DNA of 64,000 nucleotides. Source: Amycolatopsis australiensis (GTDB lineage: Bacteria; Actinomycetota; Actinomycetes; Mycobacteriales; Pseudonocardiaceae). The position numbers were made by a program, and so were the translations under genes. Positions within the stretch are counted from its first letter, which is position 1; the number at the start of each line of letters is the position of its first letter. Shown here piece after piece: positions 17,841-27,434 of the stretch. The stretch lies in the NCBI RefSeq assembly GCF_900119165.1, contig NZ_FPJG01000006.1:6758001-6822000 (forward strand), in the 5' to 3' direction. The notes under the pieces are model-generated. The model searched no databases. It was given only the letters and a program-made list of their open reading frames with translations, and was not told the origin of the DNA.

Positions 17841-19064
17841 ATGTCGCGAAGTCTCGACGCCCATGACCGGCTGCAGCAGCTGGAGACGATCATCGGCGAA
17901 CCGGCCGCCCACCTGGGCCTGGCCGAGCTGCTCGCCGAGACTTTGCAACGCCTGCGCGACGTCCTGGAGGTCGACACCGCGACCGTGCTGCGGTACCAGG
18001 CCAGCGGCGGCCAGCTCGTGGCGTTCGCGGCGGCCGGCATCGAAGAAGAGGTCCACCAGGGCGTGCGGGTGCCGGTCGGCAGCGGCTTCGCCGGCCGGGT
18101 CGCGCTCGAGCGGGCGCCGGTCATCATCGACCACGTCGACGACTCCACGGTCGTGAACTCGCTGCTGTGGGAACGCGGCCTGCACTCCATGCTCGGCGTG
18201 CCGATGCTCGCCGGTACCGAGCTCGTCGGGGTGCTGCACGTCGGGTCCGTTCCGCCGCGGGAATTCACCGACGACGAAGTCGTCACCATGCAGCTGCTGG
18301 CCGACCGCCTCGCCATGACGATCCAGGTCGAAGCACTGGAGGAGAACCGCTCCGCCACCATGGCGCTGCAGCGCAGCCTGCTGCCGAGCAAGCTGCCCGA
18401 CGTGCCCGGCCTCGCGTTCGGCGCGCGGTACGTGCCCGGCGCGGAAACCGGCCTCGGCGGCGACTGGTACGACCTGTTTCTCCTGCCGGGCGACCGGCTC
18501 GGCGTCGTGATGGGCGACGTCTCCGGCCACGGCCTGGACGCGGCGGTGATCATGGGACGGCTGCGCAGTGCCCTGCGCGCCTACGCCCTCGACTGCGAAA
18601 GCCCGGCCGAGGTGCTCGCCAAGCTCGACCGCAAGGCCAACCACTTCGAGCACGGCGCGATGGCGACGGTCGCGTACGGGATCATCGAGCCGGCCCGCGA
18701 GACGATGGCGCTTTCGCTCGCCGGGCACCTGCCGCCGGTGCAGGCGACGGCCGGGGAGCCCGGCCGGCTGGTGGCCGTGCCGCCGGATCCTCCGATCGGC
18801 CTGACCATCGGGCAGCCGCGGCGCCGGACGACGGTGGTGGACCTGCCGCCGGGCAGCGTGCTCGCGTTCTACACCGACGGCCTGGTCGAACGCCGGGACC
18901 GGCCGGTGGACACGGGGATGCGGCAGCTGGCGGCGGCGCTGCGCGCCGGGGAACCGGACTGGGTCTGCGCGCAGGTGATGTCGGCGATGATCGGCAACCG
19001 GGCGGCCCAGGACGACGTGGCCCTGCTGGCCATCCAGCGGCAGGTCGTCCCGGCCGGTGCGTGA
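17841..19064 (+). CDS. GAF-PP2C (SpoIIE/RsbU-type) serine phosphatase
   Basis: A 407-residue protein with an N-terminal GAF sensor (about residues 25-165) and a C-terminal PP2C-type phosphatase (about 180-400). The metal-binding Asp residues are visible in GGDWYDLFLLP, VMGDVSGHG and QDDVALL. It should dephosphorylate a STAS anti-anti-sigma protein when the GAF domain senses its signal, releasing a sigma factor. ATG 17841 is six bases after TAGGGT (17829-17834), with TTAGGC 18 bp further up, so it is probably leaderless. It opens the partner-switching island. Confidence 0.9.
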   Translation: MSRSLDAHDRLQQLETIIGEPAAHLGLAELLAETLQRLRDVLEVDTATVLRYQASGGQLVAFAAAGIEEEVHQGVRVPVGSGFAGRVALERAPVIIDHVDDSTVVNSLLWERGLHSMLGVPMLAGTELVGVLHVGSVPPREFTDDEVVTMQLLADRLAMTIQVEALEENRSATMALQRSLLPSKLPDVPGLAFGARYVPGAETGLGGDWYDLFLLPGDRLGVVMGDVSGHGLDAAVIMGRLRSALRAYALDCESPAEVLAKLDRKANHFEHGAMATVAYGIIEPARETMALSLAGHLPPVQATAGEPGRLVAVPPDPPIGLTIGQPRRRTTVVDLPPGSVLAFYTDGLVERRDRPVDTGMRQLAAALRAGEPDWVCAQVMSAMIGNRAAQDDVALLAIQRQVVPAGA

Positions 19065-19083
19065 CGGGCCGGGACGACGCCGG

Positions 19084-19467
19084 TCAGGATCCGGCCAGCG
19101 CCGCCTCGCGCGTCGGGAACAGCGACAGGCTGTCCTCGAGCCCGGTCAGCTGGATCGGGCGCAGGGTCGCCCGGCCGGACGCGACGATCCGGACGGTGGT
19201 GGCGGCTCCGGCGTCGCGGTGGATCGTCAGCAGCGCCGTGAGGCCGGGCGAGGCCAGGAACTCCACCCGGGTCAGGTCCACCACCAGCAGCGGCGGCTCG
19301 GCGGCCAGCGCCTCTTCGGCGGCCTGGACGAGCGCCGGCGCGGTGGTCGTGTCCACGTCCCCGGAGACCTCGACGACGACCGCGCCGTCCTGCTCCGTTC
19401 GGGCGACGCGGAATTCGCCGAATGGCACAGCGGTGGCCGAGCCCTCAGTGTGGATGTGCTCCGTCAT
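19084..19467 (-). CDS. STAS-domain anti-sigma factor antagonist
   Basis: A 127-residue RsbV/SpoIIAA-like protein. The STAS core includes VVEVSGDVDTTTAPALVQAA and the phosphorylation loop VEFLASPGL, in which the canonical Ser is kept but the preceding Asp is Ala. It is predicted to bind an RsbW-type kinase when unphosphorylated. It is convergent with the PP2C gene (20 bp apart) and divergent from the second STAS gene. The ATG at 19467 has GAGGAGAAG upstream. Confidence 0.85.
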   Translation of the reverse strand: MTEHIHTEGSATAVPFGEFRVARTEQDGAVVVEVSGDVDTTTAPALVQAAEEALAAEPPLLVVDLTRVEFLASPGLTALLTIHRDAGAATTVRIVASGRATLRPIQLTGLEDSLSLFPTREAALAGS

Positions 19468-19626
19468 CGTGTTCTTCTCCTCGCCTTCGGCAGCGCCCCG
19501 GGAGGTCCGAGGGCGCGCGGGGTCACGAAGGCTGTCTGCTCAACCGGGTTCAATCATGCCTGCCCTGCTCCCGGCTCGCCGCGTCAGTGGCCGCTCCGCT
19601 TTGCCGGAAGCCTGCGAGCAGGCAAG

Positions 19627-20019
19627 ATGAGCGCCATGGCCGAAACGGACGCGACCGGGGACACACTCGGTGACGCGGCCGGCCCCGCGGGCAGTGTCGT
19701 CCTGGAGCACCAGGACGACACCGCTGTGCTGCGGGTCGCCGGAGCACTCGACCTCGCGCTGGCACCGAAGCTGCGGCAGCTGGCCGAGCGCGCGTCCCGG
19801 CTGGAGCCCGCGACGCTCGTCATCGACCTGACCGGCGTCACGTTCCTGGCCTCGGCGGGCATGGCCGAGCTCGTCCGCGCGCACCGCGGGCTGACCGTCT
19901 CCTCGCCCGTGCGGGTGGTGGCCAGCGGCCGGATCACCCTGCGTCCCCTGGAGCTGACCCGGCTGACCGACGAGCTGGCCATCTACCCGTCGCTGGCCGA
20001 GGCGCTGGCCGCGGGATGA
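19627..20019 (+). CDS. STAS-domain anti-sigma factor antagonist
   Basis: A 130-residue STAS protein with an acidic N-terminal extension of about 28 residues. The core contains [19 protein letters not shown] and the phospho-acceptor loop [15 protein letters not shown] 19627 or ATG 19636 could be the start; neither has a clear ribosome-binding site. The stop codon overlaps the next gene by 4 bp (ATGA). It is the first gene of a coupled series STAS - PP2C - RsbW, which resembles a complete partner-switching module. Confidence 0.84.
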   Translation: MSAMAETDATGDTLGDAAGPAGSVVLEHQDDTAVLRVAGALDLALAPKLRQLAERASRLEPATLVIDLTGVTFLASAGMAELVRAHRGLTVSSPVRVVASGRITLRPLELTRLTDELAIYPSLAEALAAG

Positions 20020-21587
20020 CCGCCCCGGAGTTCGACGAGCTGCTCGACGCGGTGCGCCGGGCCTTCGGCAGCGGCGCCGGCGCCGCGGCCACCGGGGTGC
20101 GGCCCCTCGGTCCGGCCGAAGCCCGCGCAGTGCTCGGCGACCGGTTCGCGGCCGCGGTGACCGACCCCGCGCTGCTGGCCGAGCTGGTGCCGGGGCAGGA
20201 GGTCACGGGCGCGCTCGCCGTGGCGGGCGGCGGGCGGCACGCGCTGGTCTACGCCACCGGGACGGCAGGCGGGACGCCGGCCGCCATCGCCGCCGGCATC
20301 GAGGCGGCCACCGCGCATCTCGCGGACACCGTGCGCGGGCTGCGCAGCGAAGCCGCGGTGCTCGACGCGCTGCACTCGACCGGACGGCAGCTGACCGCGC
20401 AGCTCGACATCGACCGGATCGTGCAGGACGCGACCGACGCGGCCACGAAGGCGACCGGCGCGGAGTTCGGCGCGTTCTTCTACAACCTCATCGACGAGTT
20501 CGGCGAGTCCTACACGCTGTACACGCTGTCCGGCGTGCCGCGCGAGGCGTTCGCCGGGTTCCCGATGCCGCGCAACACCGCGGTGTTCGCGCCGACCTTC
20601 GACGGCGACGGCACCGTCCGCAGCCCCGACATCACGCGCGACCCGCGGTTCGGCAAGAACGCGCCGCACCACGGGATGCCGGAAGGGCACCTGCCCGTGT
20701 GCAGCTACCTGGCCGTGCCGGTGATCAGCCCGACCACCGAGGAGGTGCTGGGCGGGTTCTTCTTCGGCCATTCGCGGCCGGACCGGTTCACCGCGCGGCA
20801 CGAGTACCTCGCCGAGAGCATCGCCGGCTACTCGGCCATCGCGCTGGACAACGCGCGCCTCTACGAACGCGAGCGCACCCTCGCCTCGGAGCTGTCGCGC
20901 AGCATGCTGCCGGTCGCGCCGCCGACACCCGGCCTCGACGTCGTCACCCGGTACCTGCCCGCGGCGACCGGCAGCAAGGTGGGTGGGGACTGGTTCGACG
21001 TCATCGCGCTGCCCTCCGGCGCGACCGCGTTCGTCATCGGCGACGTCGTCGGCCACGGCGTCACGGCGGCGACCGTGATGGGCCAGGTCCGCACGGCGAT
21101 CCGGTGCTACGCGCTGCTCGGGCTGCCGCCCTCGGAGGTGCTGCGCGACGTCTCGGCGCTGACCGGCGGGCTGTTCGGCGAGAGCTTCGTCACCTGCTTC
21201 TACGCGGTGCACCGGCCGGACGAGGGCACGCTGACCTACGCCAACGCCGGCCACCTGCCCGCGATCCTGATCCGCCCGGACGCCGGGCCGGAGCAGATCG
21301 GCGAGGCGCTGGCGCAGCCGCTGGGTGTCGGCGCCGAGTTCCCGCAGCGCACCACGGCGTTCCCGCGCGGCGCCGACCTGGTCCTCTACACCGACGGGCT
21401 GGTCGAAAGCCGCACGCGGGACCTCACGCTGGGTGTGGAATGGCTGCTGGCGGGCATCCCGGCGGTGCTGGCCGCGGCGGATCCGGGCCCGGCGTGGGAC
21501 AAGCTGATCGACGAGCTGACCCACGGCAGGCACGACGACGACATCGCCCTGATCCACGTGCGCCACCGCGGAGAGGACGGAGCATGA
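20016..21587 (+). CDS. GAF-PP2C (RsbU-type) serine phosphatase
   Basis: A 523-residue protein. The first 100 residues have no clear domain. A GAF domain follows (about 115-285, with [13 protein letters not shown] and [10 protein letters not shown]), then a PP2C domain (about 300-515) with [29 protein letters not shown] and DDDIALI. All metal ligands are present. It is coupled by ATGA overlaps to the STAS gene before it and the RsbW gene after it, so it is the likely phosphatase for that STAS protein. Confidence 0.9.
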   Translation: MTAPEFDELLDAVRRAFGSGAGAAATGVRPLGPAEARAVLGDRFAAAVTDPALLAELVPGQEVTGALAVAGGGRHALVYATGTAGGTPAAIAAGIEAATAHLADTVRGLRSEAAVLDALHSTGRQLTAQLDIDRIVQDATDAATKATGAEFGAFFYNLIDEFGESYTLYTLSGVPREAFAGFPMPRNTAVFAPTFDGDGTVRSPDITRDPRFGKNAPHHGMPEGHLPVCSYLAVPVISPTTEEVLGGFFFGHSRPDRFTARHEYLAESIAGYSAIALDNARLYERERTLASELSRSMLPVAPPTPGLDVVTRYLPAATGSKVGGDWFDVIALPSGATAFVIGDVVGHGVTAATVMGQVRTAIRCYALLGLPPSEVLRDVSALTGGLFGESFVTCFYAVHRPDEGTLTYANAGHLPAILIRPDAGPEQIGEALAQPLGVGAEFPQRTTAFPRGADLVLYTDGLVESRTRDLTLGVEWLLAGIPAVLAAADPGPAWDKLIDELTHGRHDDDIALIHVRHRGEDGA

Positions 21588-22009
21588 CGGACCCCCTCCC
21601 CCCGGGCGCGCCCGCGCCCCCGGCGACGTTCCACCGCCGCGTGGTCGCGGTGGCGGACCGGCTGCCCGAGCTGCGCGAGGCACTGGGGAAGTGGCTGCGC
21701 ACGCTCGGCCTGAGCGAAGAACGCCGGGAGGACATCGTCCTCGCCGGCTACGAGGCGATGGCCAACTCGGCCGAGCACGCCTACCGGGACACCGAAGCGG
21801 GCCCGGTCGACGTCCGGGCCGAGGCCACGAACGGCAGGCTGACCGTGACGGTCACCGACTACGGCGCCTGGCACCCGCCGACCGAGACGAACGGGCTGCG
21901 GGGGCGCGGCCTGCTGCTCATCGACACCCTCGCCGACCACAGCGCGAAGGTGCACCGCGAGGACGGCACGACCGTCACGATGACGTGGCTGGCCGACGGC
22001 GCGCGCTGA
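21584..22009 (+). CDS. RsbW-like ATP-binding anti-sigma factor/serine kinase
   Basis: A 141-residue GHKL ATPase with N-box [12 protein letters not shown] (about residues 54-65), a G1-like DYGAW, and the [13 protein letters not shown] lid region. It would sequester a sigma factor and phosphorylate the co-encoded STAS protein. It is translationally coupled to the PP2C gene (ATGA). No sigma factor gene follows; the next gene is the large hybrid sensor. Confidence 0.87.
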   Translation: MTDPLPPGAPAPPATFHRRVVAVADRLPELREALGKWLRTLGLSEERREDIVLAGYEAMANSAEHAYRDTEAGPVDVRAEATNGRLTVTVTDYGAWHPPTETNGLRGRGLLLIDTLADHSAKVHREDGTTVTMTWLADGAR

Positions 22010-22104
22010 GGGCCCGCTGTCACCCGGCCGTGCGAGGTGCGGGTGCGCGGCAGGGGCCGTCGCGGTCCAGTAGGCTCGCCCGGGTCGCGTGAACCGGGAG
22101 TGTG

Positions 22105-25100
22105 ATGAGCGTCGGTGAGGCATCCGGCCACCGTGCCGTGTTCCCGGGCACCAGCCAGATGGCCGCCCGGATGCGGGCGTTCGACTGGGCGTCGTCCCCG
22201 CTCGGCGAGCCCGCGGACTGGCCGTCGAGCCTGACCGCGGCCGTGCGGATCTGCCTCACCTCGCGGTTCCCGATGATCGTCTGGTGGGGCCCGGAGCTGC
22301 GCTTCCTCTACAACGACGCCTATCTGCCGCTGCTGGGCACCAAGCACCCGGCGCTGGACAAGCCGGGCGCGGCGGTCTGGAGCGAGATCTGGCACATCAT
22401 CGGCCCGATGCTGGACAGCGTGATGGCCACCGGCGAGGCGACCTGGTCGGAGGACCTGCTGCTGCCGATGAACCGGCACGGCTACTGGGAAGAGACCTAC
22501 TGGACCTACTCCTACAGCCCGGTCCACGACGACGAAGGGGCCGTGCGGGCGGTGTTCACCGCGGTCACCGACACCACCGAACGCGTGATCGGCGAACGCC
22601 GGCTGGCCACCCTGCGCGAGCTGGGTGCCCAGGCCGGCATCGCCCGCAGCGTCGAAGAGGCCTGTGAGCTGGTCGCCGGCGTGCTGGGCCGGGCCGGCGC
22701 GGACGTGCCCTACGCCGGGATCCACGTCCGGGACGGCGGCGGCGACCTCGTCCTCGCCGCCGCCACCCCCGGCGGCGCCGGGCACGCGGACGGCTGGCCG
22801 ATCGAGGAGGTGCTCGCCGACGGTGTCCCGCGGACCGTGTCCGGCCTGTCGGCGAAGTTCGGGGAACTGCCGTCGGGCGGCTGGTCCACTCCGCCCGCCG
22901 AGGCGATGGTGCTGCCGCTCGCCGGCGACACCGGCACCGCGCCCACCGGCGTGATCGTGCTCGCGGCCAGCGCCGGGCGCGCGCTCGACGAGTCCTACCG
23001 GACGTTCCTGGGCCTGGTCGCCCAGCAGACGGCGGCCCTGGTCAACGGCGCGCTCGCCTACCAGGCCCAGCAGCAGCGCGCCGAGGAGCTCGCCGCGCTC
23101 GACGCGGCGAAGACGACCTTCTTCGCCAACATCAGCCACGAGTTCCGGACGCCGCTGACGCTGATCCTCGGGCCCGTCGCCGAGCTGGACAAGACGCTCG
23201 GCGACGCGGACGAGCGCGTCCGCGAGGAGATCGCCGTCATCCACCGCAACGCGCTGCGGCTGGGCCGGCTGGTGAACAACCTGCTCGACTTCTCCCGGAT
23301 CGAGGCCGGCCGGATGCAGGCCCGGTTCGAGCCGGTGGACTTCGCCGCGTTCACCGCCGAGCTGGCGAGCGTGTTCCGCGCCGCCGTCGAGCGGGCCGGC
23401 CTGCGGTTCGCCGTCGACTGCCCGCCGCTGACCGAGCCGGTGTACCTCGACCGCGGGATGTGGGAGAAGGTCGTCCTCAACCTGCTGTCCAACGCCGTCA
23501 AGTACACCTTCGAGGGCGAGATCCGGGTGAGCACCGCGCTCGACGGCGCGCACGCCGTCGTCACCGTGGCCGACACCGGGATCGGGATCGACGCCGCGGA
23601 GCTGCCGCGGCTGTTCGAGCGCTTCCACCGGATCCCGTCGGCGCGGGCGAGGTCGAACGAGGGCAGCGGGATCGGCCTGGCGCTGGTGCGCGAGCTCGTC
23701 ACGATGCACGGCGGCGAAGTCGCCGTGGAGAGTGCGCCCGGGGTGGGCACGACGTTCCGGATCCGGCTGCCGCTGGGCACCCGGCACCTGCCCGCCGAGC
23801 ACGTCGCCGGCGCGTCGTCGGCGGGCGCCTCCGAGCCCGGCACCGCGGAGCCGTACGTCCAGGAGGCGCTGCGCTGGCTGCCCGACGACGGCGAACGTCC
23901 CGCGCCGGCCCGGGTCACCGGCGCTCGCGTGCTCGTCGCCGACGACAACGCCGACATGCGCGACTACCTCGCCCGGCTGCTGCGCGACGACTACGCGGTG
24001 ACCGCGGTGCGCGACGGCGTCGAGGCGTTCGCCGTCGCCTGCGCCGAGCCACCCGACCTGGTCATCAGCGACGTGATGATGCCGCGGATGGACGGGCTGA
24101 GCCTGCTCGCCGAGCTGCGGCGCGACCCGCGCACGGCCGCCGTGCCCGTGCTGCTGCTGTCCGCCAGGGCCGGGCAGGAGGCCGCGGTCGACGGGCTGGC
24201 CGCCGGTGCCGACGACTACCTCGTGAAGCCGTTCTCGGCGCGGGAGCTGCTCGCCCGCGTCCGCACGACCGTCCAGCTGGCCCGGTTGCGGACGCAGCAC
24301 TCCCGGTGGCGCGCGGCGATGATCGACTCGCTGCAGGAGGGCTTCTTCGTCTGCGACGCCGACGGGCAGGTCGTGGAGATCAACTCCGCGTGCGGCGAGC
24401 TGCTGGGCTTCGGGCCCGACGGGCTGCCCTACGCGCCCCCGCATCCGTGGTGGCCGGACCGCGACGCCGACCCCGGCGCGTACCGGCAGGTCGCCGACGC
24501 CTTCGGGCGGGTGCGGACCGAGCCAGCGGGCAGCTTCGTGCTGCCGTTGCGGCACCGTGACGGGCACCGGGTGTGGGCCGCGATCTCCTACAACGAGCTG
24601 CACGACGACGAGGGCCGCCGCCGGCTCGTCGGCACGATCCGCGACGTCACCGCCGAGCGCTACGCGGTGCAGCGGGAGAACGCGCTCGCCGCGATGAACC
24701 AGCGCCTCGCCGGGGCCAGCGGGGTGCCCGGAGTGCTGCGCACCGCCCTGGACCTGCTGCGTGAGCTGTGGCAGGCCGAGCGCGTGCTCGCGGTGACCTG
24801 GCCGCGCGACGGCGAGCCGGAGCTCACCTCGACCGACCCCGGCGACCGGCGGTGGGCGGACCTCGCCGCGCCGCTGCGCACGACGCTCGAGCAGGTCCGC
24901 TCGCTCCCGGCGATGCACGCGACGCCCGCCGAGGGCGGGGCGGGCGCGACCCTGGACCACCCCGGCGGCCGCTTGACGCTCTGGGTGGAACCGGGCCCGG
25001 AGCGCCCGCTCGGTACCGAAGACCGGACACTGCTGGCGCTGCTGGCCGGGACGCTGGCGCACGCCCTGCGCCGCGCCCACCGCGACGACCGCCAGCGCGA

Positions 25101-26175
25101 AGTCGCCATCGCGCTGCAACGCTCGATCCTCGGCCCGGCCCGGCTGCCCGACGGCTTCGCGGTGCGCTACGAACCGGCGAACCCGCCGCTGGAGGTCGGC
25201 GGCGACTGGTACGACGTCGTCCCGCTGTCCGGCGACCGGATCGGCATCGTCGTCGGCGACTGCGTCGGCCGGGGCCTCGCGGCGGCCGCGGTGATGGGCC
25301 AGCTGCGCAGCGCCTGCCGCGCGCTGCTGCTCGAGGCCAACAGCCCGGCGCACACCCTGACCACGCTCGACCGCTTCGCCGACCGGCTGCCGGGCGCGTT
25401 GTGCACCACCGTCTTCTGCGGCGTTCTCGACCCGGCCACCGGCGCGCTCACCTACAGCAGCGCCGGGCACCCGCCCGCCACCCTGGTGCACCGCGACGGC
25501 ACGGCGGAGTTCCTCGACGCGGGCGGCAGCGTGCCGCTCGCGGTCCGGGTCGCCACCGAGCGCCCGGAGGCCACGGCGGTCGTCCCCGTCGGATCGCTGC
25601 TCATGCTCTACACCGACGGCCTGGTGGAACGTCGCCGCGAAGCGCTGGACGACGGCATCGGCCGTGCCACCGCGGTGGCCCACGGCGCGCGCGACGCGGA
25701 CCTCGCCGACCTGGCGGCGACGCTGATGGGCCGGCTCCGCCCGGCGGACGGGTACGAGGACGACGTGGCGCTGCTGCTCTACCGCCGGTCCGTGCCGCCG
25801 CTGGACCTGGACTTCCGGGCGCACCCGGACGCCCTCGCGTCGACGCGCCACTGGCTGCGCGCGTGGCTGGCCAACGCGGCCATCGAGGAGGATCTCGCGC
25901 AGGACGTGCTGGTCGCGGTGGGTGAGGCGTGCGCCAACGCCATCGAGCACGCCTACCCCGGCGGCTCCGGTGAGGCGCACCTGGCGGCCGGCCTGACCGG
26001 CGCGCACCTGGTGGTGACCGTCACCGACCGGGGCCGCTGGAAGCAGCCGCCGCCGGACAACCAGGTGCTGCGCGGGCGCGGGATGCCGATGATGGAGGCA
26101 CTGGCCGACGCGGTCACGCTCCGGCACGGCACGGACGGCACCACGGTGACGCTGGAATGGAGAATCGCTTCGTGA
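22105..26175 (+). CDS. Giant hybrid: PAS-GAF-histidine kinase-receiver-PAS-GAF-PP2C-RsbW ATPase
   Basis: A 1,356-residue soluble protein. A PAS-like domain (about 45-160) is followed by GAF (165-318), HisKA with phospho-His near 345 (FANISHEFRTPL), and HATPase (about 435-565, NLLSNAVKY, DTGIGID). A receiver domain has Asp656 in ISDVMMPRMDG. Further on are a PAS domain (about 735-850), a GAF-like segment (860-1000), PP2C phosphatase (about 1005-1230; GGDWYDVVPL at about 1031, VGDCVGRG, DDVALLL), and a C-terminal RsbW-type ATPase (about 1235-1350; GEACANAIEHAY). It joins two-component phosphorelay to both enzymatic arms of partner switching. ATG 22105 follows GGGAG and is preferred to GTG 22102. 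It overlaps the STAS gene by 4 bp. Confidence 0.92.
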   Translation: MSVGEASGHRAVFPGTSQMAARMRAFDWASSPLGEPADWPSSLTAAVRICLTSRFPMIVWWGPELRFLYNDAYLPLLGTKHPALDKPGAAVWSEIWHIIGPMLDSVMATGEATWSEDLLLPMNRHGYWEETYWTYSYSPVHDDEGAVRAVFTAVTDTTERVIGERRLATLRELGAQAGIARSVEEACELVAGVLGRAGADVPYAGIHVRDGGGDLVLAAATPGGAGHADGWPIEEVLADGVPRTVSGLSAKFGELPSGGWSTPPAEAMVLPLAGDTGTAPTGVIVLAASAGRALDESYRTFLGLVAQQTAALVNGALAYQAQQQRAEELAALDAAKTTFFANISHEFRTPLTLILGPVAELDKTLGDADERVREEIAVIHRNALRLGRLVNNLLDFSRIEAGRMQARFEPVDFAAFTAELASVFRAAVERAGLRFAVDCPPLTEPVYLDRGMWEKVVLNLLSNAVKYTFEGEIRVSTALDGAHAVVTVADTGIGIDAAELPRLFERFHRIPSARARSNEGSGIGLALVRELVTMHGGEVAVESAPGVGTTFRIRLPLGTRHLPAEHVAGASSAGASEPGTAEPYVQEALRWLPDDGERPAPARVTGARVLVADDNADMRDYLARLLRDDYAVTAVRDGVEAFAVACAEPPDLVISDVMMPRMDGLSLLAELRRDPRTAAVPVLLLSARAGQEAAVDGLAAGADDYLVKPFSARELLARVRTTVQLARLRTQHSRWRAAMIDSLQEGFFVCDADGQVVEINSACGELLGFGPDGLPYAPPHPWWPDRDADPGAYRQVADAFGRVRTEPAGSFVLPLRHRDGHRVWAAISYNELHDDEGRRRLVGTIRDVTAERYAVQRENALAAMNQRLAGASGVPGVLRTALDLLRELWQAERVLAVTWPRDGEPELTSTDPGDRRWADLAAPLRTTLEQVRSLPAMHATPAEGGAGATLDHPGGRLTLWVEPGPERPLGTEDRTLLALLAGTLAHALRRAHRDDRQREVAIALQRSILGPARLPDGFAVRYEPANPPLEVGGDWYDVVPLSGDRIGIVVGDCVGRGLAAAAVMGQLRSACRALLLEANSPAHTLTTLDRFADRLPGALCTTVFCGVLDPATGALTYSSAGHPPATLVHRDGTAEFLDAGGSVPLAVRVATERPEATAVVPVGSLLMLYTDGLVERRREALDDGIGRATAVAHGARDADLADLAATLMGRLRPADGYEDDVALLLYRRSVPPLDLDFRAHPDALASTRHWLRAWLANAAIEEDLAQDVLVAVGEACANAIEHAYPGGSGEAHLAAGLTGAHLVVTVTDRGRWKQPPPDNQVLRGRGMPMMEALADAVTLRHGTDGTTVTLEWRIAS

Positions 26176-26474
26176 CGACGGCACTCGCGCTGGTCGCCAC
26201 CACGGGCGGCGACGGAGACCGGACCCTGACCGCGACGGGCGAGATCGACATGAGCAACGCCGCCGAGTTCGGTGCGGCGCTGGACCGCGAGCTGGCCTCG
26301 GGAGCGGCGGTGACGGTGGACCTGACGGGCGTGACGTACCTGGACAGCGCGGGCGTGTCGGCGCTGTTCGACCGGGCCGCGGACCACGACCTGCGGCTGC
26401 GGGCACCGCGCCTGCTCGAACGCGTCCTGCGCATCTCGGGCCTCACCGAGGCCGTGAAGGTGACGATCTGCTGA
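26172..26474 (+). CDS. STAS-domain anti-sigma factor antagonist, coupled to the hybrid sensor
   Basis: A 100-residue STAS protein with TATGEIDMSNAAEFGAAL and the textbook phosphorylation loop VTYLDSAGVSAL. GTG 26172 gives a GTGA overlap with the hybrid gene and has GGAG nine bases upstream; ATG 26157 is an alternative. The tight coupling makes it the probable substrate of both the PP2C (dephosphorylation) and the RsbW-type ATPase (phosphorylation) domains of the hybrid protein. Confidence 0.86.
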   Translation: MTTALALVATTGGDGDRTLTATGEIDMSNAAEFGAALDRELASGAAVTVDLTGVTYLDSAGVSALFDRAADHDLRLRAPRLLERVLRISGLTEAVKVTIC

Positions 26475-26516
26475 AGCCGGCCGGGCGTTGTTCTCGCCCG
26501 GAAAAGCACCCGGGCG

Positions 26517-26540
26517 GTTGACCGCGACCACACCGGGTAA
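26517..26540 (+). promoter_or_regulatory. Candidate sigma-B-type promoter for the GAF-ANTAR gene
   Basis: GTTG (26517-26520), 14 bases, and GGGTAA (26535-26540) match GTTT-N14-16-GGGTA with one mismatch in the -35 region. It lies downstream of the STAS gene and upstream of the leader hairpin and GAF-ANTAR gene. Confidence 0.55.
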
Positions 26541-26565
26541 GCGGGACGGCAGCGACGGTCGCCGG

Positions 26566-26614
26566 GTGGGTTGTGCTGCCGGCTGTCGTCAGGTGGTTCC
26601 GGCGGCCAACCCAC
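26566..26614 (+). promoter_or_regulatory. Leader hairpin before the GAF-ANTAR gene
   Basis: GTGGGTTG (26566-26573) pairs perfectly with CAACCCAC (26607-26614), and GCCGG (26578-26582) with CCGGC (26599-26603) inside it. It would lie in the 5' untranslated region of a transcript started from the sigma-B-type promoter. ANTAR proteins bind RNA stem-loops, so self-regulation is possible, but the dual-hexaloop ANTAR target pattern is not evident. Confidence 0.35.
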
Positions 26615-26705
26615 GACGTTCAGCAGTGAGCGGCGGGCCGGAGCCACCGCCTTCCCGGCGCGGGCGGGTAAGGTCGCCGCCGGAACCGGGAAAGAGGTGA
26701 CGACC

Positions 26706-27431
26706 GTGGCCGGTGAGCCGATCTCGCCTGCGGACCTCGACGAGCTGACCGCCGCGATGGCGGACCTCACGAGCGCGCTGGAAAACGAGCCTGCCGAGCG
26801 CGAGATCCTCGACGCCGTCTGCGCCGAAGCCGTCCGGGCCGTGCCCGGGGCCGACATGGCCAGCATCACCGCGATCCGCGACGGCGCGCCGGAGACCGCC
26901 GCCTCCACCGACGAACGCGCCGTCGAGATCGATCGCGTGCAGTACGCCGCGGGGCAAGGGCCGTGCCTGCGCGCGGCCGAGACGGGCGAAATCGTCCGGG
27001 TGCCGCTCGCGACCGCCGGGAGTGTCTGGCCCGAGTTCACCGCGCACGCCCGCCGCGTCGGCGTCGGGAGCTATCTCGCCGCGCCGCTGCGCGTGGACGA
27101 GAGCCTCGGCGGCGCACTCAACCTCTTCGGCTACGGCGACCACGGGTTCGCCGAGACCGACTCCCGCATGCTCGAGCTGTACACCACGATCGTCTCGTTC
27201 GGGCTGCGCGCCACGCGGCGCTACCAGCAGGCCCGCAAGCGCGCCGCCGAGCTGGAGACGGCGATGAGCTCGCGGGCGGTGATCGAGCAGGCCAAGGGCA
27301 TCCTGATGGCCGTGCACCGGATCACCGCCGGCGACGCCATGAAACGCCTGATCACCGAGTCGCAGCACTCCAACGTGAAGGTCCGGGACGTCGCGACCCG
27401 GTTCGTCCGGGAGCTGTCCGCGGCGGACTGA
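26706..27431 (+). CDS. GAF-ANTAR RNA-binding regulator
   Basis: A 241-residue protein with a GAF sensor domain (about residues 25-165: GQGPCLRAAETGEIVRVPL, GSYLAAPLRV) and a C-terminal ANTAR domain (about 175-235: SRAVIEQAKGILMAVHRITA then DAMKRLI). ANTAR proteins act by binding terminator-overlapping RNA hairpins. GTG 26706 is preferred because GAGGTGA, nearly the full anti-Shine-Dalgarno complement, ends six bases upstream; GTG 26697 in frame is less well placed. Its place beside partner-switching genes suggests it belongs to the same stress response. Confidence 0.88.
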   Translation: MAGEPISPADLDELTAAMADLTSALENEPAEREILDAVCAEAVRAVPGADMASITAIRDGAPETAASTDERAVEIDRVQYAAGQGPCLRAAETGEIVRVPLATAGSVWPEFTAHARRVGVGSYLAAPLRVDESLGGALNLFGYGDHGFAETDSRMLELYTTIVSFGLRATRRYQQARKRAAELETAMSSRAVIEQAKGILMAVHRITAGDAMKRLITESQHSNVKVRDVATRFVRELSAAD

Positions 27432-27434
27432 CGC

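Noticed and set aside
21859..26406. Minus-strand open frame of about 1,500 codons
   Set aside because: It is the antisense shadow of the hybrid sensor gene, caused by extreme GC bias. The translation is low-complexity Arg/Gln/His/Val/Gly without domains.
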